Below, piece by piece: positions 63,849 through 64,000 of a DNA stretch of 64,000 nt. The DNA lies in contig JAQJVL010000417.1 in the NCBI GenBank assembly GCA_035578905.1, positions 372,001 to 436,000 of the forward strand, in the 5' to 3' direction. Below the pieces are notes generated by a model. The model was not told the origin of the DNA and did no database searches. It saw nothing but the letters and a program-made list of their open reading frames with translations. This stretch comes from Stictocephala bisonia. Lineage: Eukaryota > Arthropoda > Insecta > Hemiptera > Membracidae. Numbering within the stretch: the first letter of the stretch is position 1; each line of letters starts with the position of its first letter. Position numbers and translations under genes: made by a program.

Positions 63849-64000
63849 TAGTTGTGTTTACGCTTGTGCAATTCTACTGAATTCGTCAAATATATTTATT
63901 AAAATTGTTTAATATGTCCAAGGTAAAAATGTATTATTAAATTTTCTCAATGTGTTATAAAATTAAATTTACACAATTGTAATTTTCGATGTTATAATAA

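Overview
The window is AT-rich eukaryotic DNA, almost certainly from an insect. The gene models, the mix of transposons and the CCTAA-type telomere-like repeats fit a hemipteran, but that placement is an inference. Most of the sequence is non-coding. Most long open frames are artefacts of tandem repeats whose unit length is a multiple of three, or of microsatellites.

Six host genes can be supported. Five encode small secreted proteins that look cuticular. They lie at 807-1235 (+, first exon not found), 5079-6386 (+), 15133-16811 (+), 23233-27860 (+) and 38964-44712 (-). In the four that can be fully modelled, a tiny first exon codes for Met plus three residues. A phase-0 GT-AG intron of about 1 to 5.5 kb follows, then one exon carries the rest of the signal peptide and the mature protein. 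All five share a short SYxNxxL(HVGH)-type motif, best preserved as SYQNYxLHVGHxxxVKVPV, beside very different low-complexity Tyr/His/Pro/Lys/Glu-rich repeats. The genes at 5079 and 15133 are recent duplicates: their coding differences are all synonymous apart from one 4-codon indel, and their core promoters and 3' UTRs are nearly identical. The sixth gene, at 62631-63740 (+), is an intact single-exon 369-residue gustatory-receptor-like 7TM protein.

The rest is repeats. The clearest is a young, apparently complete Tc1/mariner-superfamily transposon (42498-44219). It has 259-bp inverted repeats, a TA duplication and an intact 344-residue DDD transposase, and sits in the intron of the minus-strand cuticle-like gene. 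Others are an 877-bp foldback element (24204-25080) in the intron of the 23233 gene, two or more Helitron-like elements (14308-14815, 18478-19090, fragments elsewhere), tRNA-derived SINEs (25158, 50045, 55740), a 5S-rRNA-like repeat (39260-39425), a LINE 3' remnant (32674-32799), and two dispersed families named here R1 and S1.

Tandem arrays are abundant: 51 bp x 18 (12420-13337), 48 bp (19195-19655), an inverted array (19801-20255), 41 bp (26446-26672), about 160 bp higher-order (34695-35290), about 140 bp (44885-45850), 31 bp (46390-47510), 41 bp (50485-50745), about 298 bp (59225-60420), and long TG, CT, TA and CA/TA microsatellites.
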